Positions 56,871-64,000 of a stretch of 64,000 nucleotides of DNA are shown piece after piece. Under the pieces are notes generated by a model. It made no database searches, was not told the DNA's origin, and saw nothing but the letters and a program-made list of their open reading frames with translations. The stretch lies in the NCBI RefSeq assembly GCF_037042905.1, contig NC_087252.1, forward strand, positions 30,505,994 to 30,569,993, given 5' to 3'. The stretch comes from Lytechinus pictus (lineage: Eukaryota; Echinodermata; Echinoidea; Temnopleuroida; Toxopneustidae). The stretch's first letter is position 1. Every line of letters starts with the position of its first letter. Position numbers and translations under genes: made by a program.

Positions 56871-56991
56871 TGGCCGAAAGCTCGCAATAAAAGAGATACT
56901 AGGAAGCTACGTCTAGCGTTAATGCTTGATTATTTACGCCTATACGTAGAACATGACGCGCTGCAATACACGTTGTGCAAAGGGCCCTCTT

Positions 56992-57064
<73 letters not shown>

Positions 57065-57080
57065 TATATATATATATATA
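56640..57080. repeat. Direct repeat with (TA)n tracts
   Basis: A roughly 110-bp block (AAGAGATACTGGAAAGCTAC to GTTGTGCAAAGGGCCCTC) at 56640-56750 recurs at 56888-56994. Each copy is followed by a long (TA)n tract (about 56755-56870 and 56995-57080). Confidence 0.85.
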
Positions 57081-59134
57081 CATGTGTATATCTTAGATGT
57101 GTTGTGGGAATCAAATGAAACATATCGCATTTTGAAAAAAATGGAAGGTTGGCAAAAATTGATAGGATTTTTATTCGTAAAAATATTCATTATGATTATG
57201 TGGTACTTAAAAATTAGTCAATTTTACTACTTTACATAAAGTTATGCATTCAATTGTTTCAGAATGTCTTGTGGGTACAAGTTCACACTGTCTGTACAAA
57301 CTTTGATGAAAATAACAGTATGTAACTATTTTTGTATTTTTTTATTAATCTTCTTTTTGGAATAAGACATAAAAATCCATCATTCAAGATAAACAAATAT
57401 CAGATTTGTGTTCTCTTTAAAAATGTTCTATGGATGAACATCAGAAAAGATGTAAAATGTACTTTGCTAGTAAAATTTATGTGTTTGTATTCAATTATTA
57501 ACCATACTTATCTTCTTTTTTTTATGGACATTCGACTAAAGTTTTATTCCAAACAGAGCCGAATCCATGAAAAAATTAAGTTTTAAAAAGTCTTAATAAA
57601 TAAGATTGAATGCTAGATTTTTTTTTAAAGATGAAAGCACTATCATATATCAAAATAAAACAGCAGTATTTAAGTGAAAGTGGTGAATTAAAAAAATAAT
57701 AATTTACAGGAAAACCCTTTAAGTGGATTTAGCTCCTTTGGAATGAAAATTTAAAGGACGTCCGAACCAGTATCCTTAATTGCCCCTATCTCATGTCCTT
57801 AACTACTCAAATTTTACCAGGTGGGTGTTTCAAAAAAATTGTCAGCACTGACTAAATTTTCAGTGCTGACAATTTCAGTGAAATGCTTGGTTTTGATTGG
57901 CCGAGAGGCACTGGCTTCTGACTTTTACCCTTCATTCAATATAGTGGACATTTAAAAAAAATTGCAAGGAATATCATTTAGCAGTATGTTATTCAACCTA
58001 TGGGCGGAATTCTGAGCAAAATTATATTGCTTTTTTATATTATTTATTTATTTATTTATTCATATATCTATTTCTTTATGGATGAGTGAGCGCCCATCAA
58101 AGTGAGGATATCCCATCAGACTAATTTTGAGGGGGCGGGGCTATAAAATGAATATCTGGGGCAGTTTCCGTTTCGAAGTGTCACTTTATTGCTGTTGTCT
58201 TGATAATCCATTATCTCATCAGCAAACTATTTCCAAATTATAACATCTTCTTTGCTGAGCGAGCTTCTCGAAAACTCGAGTATAATTTCTATAACATTGC
58301 ATAATTACATTCATACTAACAATTTCTCGGAATCAGTTGAATTTATATAAAAATCAATGGTGGATCCAGAATTTGAAAATCGGGAGGGGCCGAGAAAATG
58401 GAACCACTAATTTAAACATTTTCTTTTTAATTGTAGAGGGCGCTACCATAAACCTCTTTGAGGATACGTCACCAAAATGTTGTGCTCACTCAACCATTAA
58501 TATACGTTATCAATGTTGGTAGAAGAGGTTAAATGATGGGTAGTAAAGTTTACATTTGAATAGGTGTGTGATGAATATACCATAACGGGATGAAAGCTGC
58601 AAGGATTGCAATTAATATATTTTAGGTTTTGATGTCACCATAGTGAATGTAACTGCGTTGTGTTTTAGACTACAATGGTATACATTCACTGACGTGACCT
58701 TACTCGCTGCTTAAAAGCTCCTTACTCTGGTGAAAGTTTATTTTTTAAGTTTATTTGAAAGGTTGTCTAGACGCTCTGTTCCTGGAACGCCGTGTGCGGC
58801 ACTCTTCACATCTTAAGCTTTTTCGGAACATTTCATATACTTTCGTTACCAGAATCTTTGTCGTCACTTAATAACGCTCGTTTTTTAAGTTGGCATTTTT
58901 CATTTTTGGGGGGAAATACATGGATACAACACTTAATGTTTTAACTTACATATCACTGACTTGAAATTAAAAAAGTTGAAACTGATTACAAAGAAAATAC
59001 GGTTTTTTATTATATGTCACGTGATTGATGACGTTTTTTTTACCCCTGTACCATAATACGGTCGGGGGGAGCCACTTCCTTTCAAAGATGCACAACATGA
59101 TTGTCCAAGAAAACTCGTAAAGCCGGTTTAAGTT
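57081..59134. other. AT-rich intergenic stretch
   Basis: A hairpin at 57836-57875 and otherwise no feature. Frames at 57332-57586 and 58337-58522 have no domain or splice context. Confidence 0.4.
57836..57875. repeat. Perfect 16-bp hairpin, 8-nt loop
   Basis: AAATTGTCAGCACTGA (57836-57851) and TCAGTGCTGACAATTT (57860-57875) are exact inverted copies. It sits next to GTGGGTGTTTCAAAAA, so it may be the head of a MITE. Confidence 0.75.
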
Positions 59135-59341
59135 TCATCGTTGGGAGATATCTGTGCGTACAAAAGAATGGGTATCAATAGCAACTAATTTATTATTCTT
59201 TATTTTCAATGAATACTCAGGCGTTGTTGTTTTAGTAGGTTTTCTCATAGTGTAAACAACGTCCTCCGGGTACAGAGGTTTTGTTGCTCTCGGGTACTTT
59301 CCGATTTGAGAATTATCTTGTTCATTTTCATCATCGTACAT
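59135..59341 (-). other. Uncharacterised 68-codon reading frame next to a CpG-rich patch
   Basis: Starts MYDDENEQDNSQIGKYPRAT, hydrophilic, no recognised domain. It begins at the edge of the GC-richer region 59380-60180, so it could be a first exon or a chance frame. No donor site was established. Confidence 0.2.
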
Positions 59342-59379
59342 GTTTTTATTCGGAAATATTCGGAAAAGAAAACGCAGCG

Positions 59380-60180
59380 ATATTTAGTGCATCACATACG
59401 GTATGTGCACACGTACACTGCATAGGCATAGCGCATATGTGCACGGCTGTTTCACAGTGAAAATAAGCTTAGCGCCCCCTTGCGGCCCAAGTGCGCATAT
59501 GCATTTAACGTTGTTGTGCCGCGATCTCTACAAAATAGTACAAGGGCGATGAAAAAATCGTTGGCGAATGTTGTGGCATCTGGCGCTGACACGACCAACT
59601 CTCTCTGTCTATCCCCAACAGTTTATTTATTTCGCAAGAATTCCGTGGAGGAAACATTTTTTTCCATGTTTGAAGTCGTAAGTATGGCAATGTGATTATA
59701 CGTTTTCTGTTTTTCTCCATTTTGTCATGATGTTTGCGTTTGCATAATCCAATGTAAACTCGCGAATCCGGCCCTAATTATGCCACTTTTTAAAGTCCAA
59801 AATGTAAAAAGTCCGGTTTGTCAGCATTTCGTATTTATTGTAGTTTTGTTTTCAAAGCACTTGAGATTCATCTGGCGCAATTTTTCGTTGGACCCATCAG
59901 TAGAATTTATTTTAGGTTGATTTTTCGATACAGCACATTCTGTTTGTATAGGACGTGCGCGCCACTACCCCGGGTGAAGCCGGGCAGGGCCGGGTCGCGG
60001 GCCGCCTGGCTGTGTGGTCAGACACCGCTCATGTACACAGCGGCTCAGCTGCGCTTCGTGAGCTGAGGCTGAGCGCGGCTAGCTGAGTGAGACTGAGTGA
60101 GAGTGCATTCGCTGTACATGTAATGATTTTGCTGCGCCTGCTGCATGCTGCTGAGACTGAGTGCTAACTTTGACTCGTGA
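59380..60180. other. GC/CpG-richer patch
   Basis: Contains GTGCGCGCCACTACCCCGGG and CGGGTCGCGGGCCGCC, followed by GCTGAG-type repeats to 60180, in an otherwise AT-rich region. It could be a promoter region of a gene outside the called set, or a repeat. Confidence 0.3.
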
Positions 60181-61399
60181 AAAGGGTATTTCATGGTCTG
60201 TAGAGCTAGGTCTAGACTCTAATTTTCACAATCATGACAACACTTGCAATGTTTTTGGGGTTTTTTTTGCATACAAATTTACAATGTTACTTGTATATAT
60301 GTGATACTGATAGGGCTACATTGACTACACCGCACTAAGCCACTAGTGACTAGATTCAAGGTCAGCAGTGCTAGTACTAGTAGGCCCTATAGATTTTAGA
60401 TTTTTTAATTAATTTTTTATGGTGGGGTAGATTCTGCTTGAGGTTTGAGGTTTTTTCAGATACATGGGGGGGGGGGGGGGATTGCATTAAAAATATGCTG
60501 TACTGCATAGAGTATATATGGTGGGGCCAGGGGATCGGAATTGGGTCTGAAATGAAGGATTTTGTGCGAGGAAGTTTTTTTATTTCTTTATGTTTTTCTC
60601 ACTCTTTGTTTCAATGAATCAATAATCAATACCACGCATTGCTACATTTATTCACAACAATTTACTGTATCGTACTATGCACACATAGGTCAGTTAAATT
60701 CTAATTTTCTATTATATATCAGACCAAAATATACATTTATTATTATAGTTCATACATAATTATATGATAGATGATAGTTTATCTCTGCACTCGCTTCTTT
60801 GGTGGCATTTCTTGTTTACTAAATTTCATCATCATAAGATGACTTTCATCTTTCAATGATCCTTCCGTCTTCAATATAACATGTCTTCTGTGTGCACGTT
60901 TTTGTGCAGGGAAGATAAGCATAAATTCTATTCGTCTTTTTTATCATAATGATAGTTGTTCTCTGGTGAAACAGGTAGTCAAAGAATTGTGACTGGTACT
61001 GTAGCTTTTTCATCTTTTGTTGATTTGAGTGGTGATAAGTCATATTTGACTAATGTCACCAACATTTTTTAAAAAATCTCACTTTTCACACATAATGACA
61101 TTATTACCAATATATTTATAGGTTTTTTATTTTATGTATCCTTTTAACTAGTTCCACTAGTCTCAAAAATTGAAGAAAAAAATATTTATGTTACATCAGA
61201 GGTTAAATCTAAATCATGCCTATATTACATCAGATAAAAGAAACATCTTAAACAACTGCCAGCTATTTTACTTTTTATATGTAAAATTATTTTAAAAAAT
61301 TATATCACACAATTTTCAGTATTTAAATAATCTACACATCTGTGACGTTACAAAATAGAATAATTTGAAATTTATATCTCCAACATCCTGACTTCTACA
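60181..61399. other. AT-rich stretch without recognised gene
   Basis: A G run at about 60470-60480. No domain-bearing frame. Confidence 0.4.
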
Positions 61400-63715
61400 T
61401 TTAATCTTCTTCATTTGTCAGTTGCTTGGCGATGGGATGAGTCATTTTCTGAAGCAATGAGATGGAAGGAACCTTCAGAGCTCCAACAAACAAGGATTTA
61501 TGTGAGGCATTGTGTTTTCCACATTGCAGACCTCTGTATCACCAACTTAAATGAGCCTCCACCTGTCCACCATGATCTCCCCCAAACTTAATCCACACCT
61601 CTTCTTCAGGAATTGCCCCATCGTGAGTTGTGAGAAATCCATTCCTGTGGAAAGATGATGGAACATGAACATATGGGTAGGTTTTGATGATTTCTGCCAA
61701 TTAATAGATTTAGCTATTAAAAAAAAGGCTGGCCTCCCTCAACAATTTTCAAGATATTTCTATTACTCTTTTTCGTTTGAGTCTACTGGTAATGCAAAAT
61801 TTAAGGCCACATTTGTGACAATTGGCACAGTTTTAAAAAAATAATACAATTATGCAAGTGCATATCAGATCAAAATTTGTTCAAAACTTGTTTTAGTACA
61901 AATCCAATGCTTTATTCTGTCTCCAGCAAAGATTTATGATTGTATATATTATTCTCACTTTTGCTGAATTGAATCATGAATCTGGTGGCAGATTATAGTA
62001 TCTATTGTCATTTGAATGTTTGAATGATCATGAATAATCCTTGGTGGCCATGTCCCTGAGATGAATTTATTGATTTCATGATTGTTATGATCATTAAAAC
62101 TATTCAAAATAAAGCAATATTCCGGTGCTAACTTTTCTTTTTATTTCTGTTGTCTAACCACCTCCAGTCTGTGACTCTGCTATGGACCTAGCGAATCACT
62201 GTCGACTGTCCATGGTTCAAGTGAGGATTGGCAACCCTGGTCATTTCTTGATTACCTAAAGAATGCAACCACACCATGCAAAATCTTATGCAGGAATGGG
62301 GCTACAGCAGTGATGGAGACACTACCTTTGACTGTGTGAAGATTAGACAATGCAATTCCTGTTGGTCAGCCCCCCACCCCAAGGAGCCATGCACTGCCAG
62401 AGATCTTGAGCCAGGTCTTCAGTGGTTATCCATGGATAAGAAGAACAGAGACAATAAAGATAGTGAGGTCAGTATGACATTAATTCTCAGTGGAATTTAC
62501 CTATTCATCTGTCTGTACTGTGACCAATTAAGGTGCCCATCATTCATCATGGCCAACGTCTTTGCTGCATCTCGTTATGTAAATCTCTTTGAATGACTAA
62601 CAAGAAGAAGCTTTCTTCACATGTATAAGCTGTAAAACATATATACATAACAATTTTAATTTCATATTCTGATGGCCATTCACTAGAAGATTTTCCCCCT
62701 CGCAATTCAAATTTGGTGCTTTTAAATTCATCTGCCACTATACAGGTTGAAATAAAATACCCCCACTCACTTCCATGTACACATTGGGGTCATGGCTCCC
62801 CAAAATTTTCACCACAAAGAAAAGGGGATAAAAAAAGGAAAGGAAAGTAAAAGGGGTGGAACATATTACTTTCTGAATATTGTGTCAATCGCTATCACAG
62901 TTACTATTATTTAAAATGTAAAAAATTGTCAATATGGAAGAAAATGTTTGAAGATGAGAAATCAAAGTGATTTGGATTTCATAAGGAAGGGGATATATAT
63001 TTTTTCCAACTATAAGTAGATCAACATCTATACTTGTAAACCATTCTTAAAAATAAAATTCATGTTTTATCTATATTTCAAAGAAATAAACGAGTACTTA
63101 GTATATTGCATTTGTACAAGTGATGAGCTTTGAATTACGATAATTCTCATTTAATTCTCAGTGCTAAGAATTTGCGTTACTTACTATTCCAGGTATCTTG
63201 TTGATTTCGGCGTGACCATCTTCCTGACGCTTCTTCCAAACAATGAAACTGGAGGCTCTTTTCACGAATCTTGGAATATGTACAATTGAATGTATAGCTG
63301 CTTCAAGTGTGATTCCAGCTTTTTCAAGAGCTTCTTGACGTTCTACTTCTACTGGCGTTTATTGTAGTTAACACGTCCTGTGAATGTTTTTAGGAGGCCA
63401 GTTTTGCCACAAACACAGTAAACCTCAAGTTCACATATAGTTAAAAAAACAGGGACTACTTGTAACATCATCTAGGAAAAAGTTCTTGTTACAAATTGGA
63501 CATGGCGAAACTTTTTATTCATTATGTCTTCGGGATTTACTGAGGTACTCACTACAAAAGGAAGTTGGGGTCAAAAGGTCAAGGTTTTGTTCAACTTGGT
63601 CACATTCCTTTATTTCTGCATCAATTATGTTCACACTTACTACATCTGATCCTTGGGTAATACTACATGTACTTTCATTAGGATAATGGGTCAAATGCCT
63701 AATGTTAATAATCAA
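61400..63715 (-). pseudogene. Decayed transposon-like protein remnant (GGDHGG type)
   Basis: Several minus-strand pieces in shifting frames follow one another: a Cys pair (PCPICNKNFFLDDV, about 63480), ELEVYCVCGKTGLLKTFTG (about 63410), an amphipathic piece (EALEKAGITLEAAIHSIVHI, about 63300) with RFVKRASSFIVWKKRQEDG, and, after a gap, AIPEEEVWIKFGGDHGG then GGSFKLVIQ (about 61590). The W-I-K-F-GGDHGG-SFK pattern recalls repeated, uncharacterised transposon-like proteins of marine invertebrates; that is memory of the family, not a search result. Many frameshifts and stops make it a pseudogene. Confidence 0.4.
62276..62480 (+). other. Possible exon fragment, unknown
   Basis: Frame with EWGYSSDGDTTFDCVKIRQC and SAPHPKEPCTARDLEPGLQW, bounded by TTATGCAG at about 62294 and GAG|GTCAGT at 62467. 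The composition looks protein-like, but upstream frames are broken and the strand is opposite to the surrounding remnant. Confidence 0.25.
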
Positions 63716-64000
63716 CTGAAAATTACTTAGTCAGGAAAAGTGGCTTATTGGATTCCCTATCTTTTGCTTATAATTTTTTTTTTTTCAAATTTAATATTTC
63801 TTTATCAAATCTGACAAATTCATTATTTTTTTATCAATAATTATTAAACGATAAGTAATAAGAGTTTTGAGAAACATGTGCAAGTATATGTACCAACATC
63901 CATGTGCAGAATATTTGCTGGAAGGGTACATGCTACAGAGAAATTTTAAAGTGTGCAACCATAGGATACAGGAAAAAAAGTTCTTGCAGTCTTTGATGTA
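63716..64000. other. AT-rich end of window
   Basis: No feature recognised. Confidence 0.4.

Noticed and set aside
56672..57190. Tyr/Ile repeat proteins (YIYIYI frames)
   Set aside because: Translations of (TA)n microsatellite; the same applies at 14945-15274 and 34953-35321.

Overview
The window reads as nuclear DNA of a marine invertebrate deuterostome, most likely an echinoderm. The grounds are spliced genes with GT-AG introns, a HYR (hyalin-repeat) domain gene, AT-rich introns full of tRNA-derived SINEs, TTAA- and TA-flanked MITEs, L2/CR1-type LINE tails and giant inverted-repeat elements. Species assignment is inference, not read from a marker gene. No rRNA gene, functional tRNA, CRISPR array or prokaryotic operon was seen.

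Two host genes can be assembled exon by exon with consistent splice phases. (1) Plus strand, 396-4517: a three-exon Ly6/uPAR (three-finger) gene of 167 residues with signal peptide, ten mature cysteines and a GPI-type tail. (2) Minus strand, 56393 down to 20272: a seven-exon, 452-residue gene covering more than half the window. It encodes a signal peptide, a six-bladed YWTD-like beta-propeller, one HYR domain, a Ser/Thr-rich stalk and a hydrophobic GPI-type tail. Both encode predicted lipid-anchored cell-surface proteins and their 3' ends face each other.

Nearly everything else is mobile or repeated DNA. At 5.4-16.1 kb lie two giant palindromes (5465-9746 and about 11765-16115) separated by a 506-bp short-period palindrome with target duplications. 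At 16.2-20 kb are a MITE and an element of about 180-bp monomers with GTCTCACCTGCAT ends. At 21.7-27.4 kb, inside the last intron of the propeller gene, are a decayed non-LTR retrotransposon (plus), an L2/CR1-like LINE (minus) and a TTAA MITE inserted cleanly into the latter. At 28.4-34.9 kb are a cluster of palindromic elements with 9-bp duplications, a 224-bp near-perfect hairpin and a TTAA MITE. At 35.6-39.7 kb is a third giant palindrome, interrupted by a LINE tail. At 41-47 kb are a smaller palindrome and a decayed monomer array. At 47.4-53 kb are a SINE, a CpG-rich bounded element and a fourth giant palindrome (49458-52983). At 53-57 kb are further MITEs and a retroelement tail, then the propeller-gene promoter side with a hairpin and (TA)n tracts. 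At 57-64 kb are mostly AT-rich sequence, a CpG-rich patch and a decayed minus-strand ORF of transposon character.

The most interesting signal is a class of palindromic elements whose arms are themselves tandem arrays. Those with short periods (16-19 bp), together with the 224-bp hairpin, show exact or near-exact 9-bp flanking duplications in four independent cases. Those with long monomers (about 110-210 bp) are 3.5-4.3 kb, and two of the four end at TA dinucleotides. The second notable item is the propeller-HYR-GPI domain architecture.
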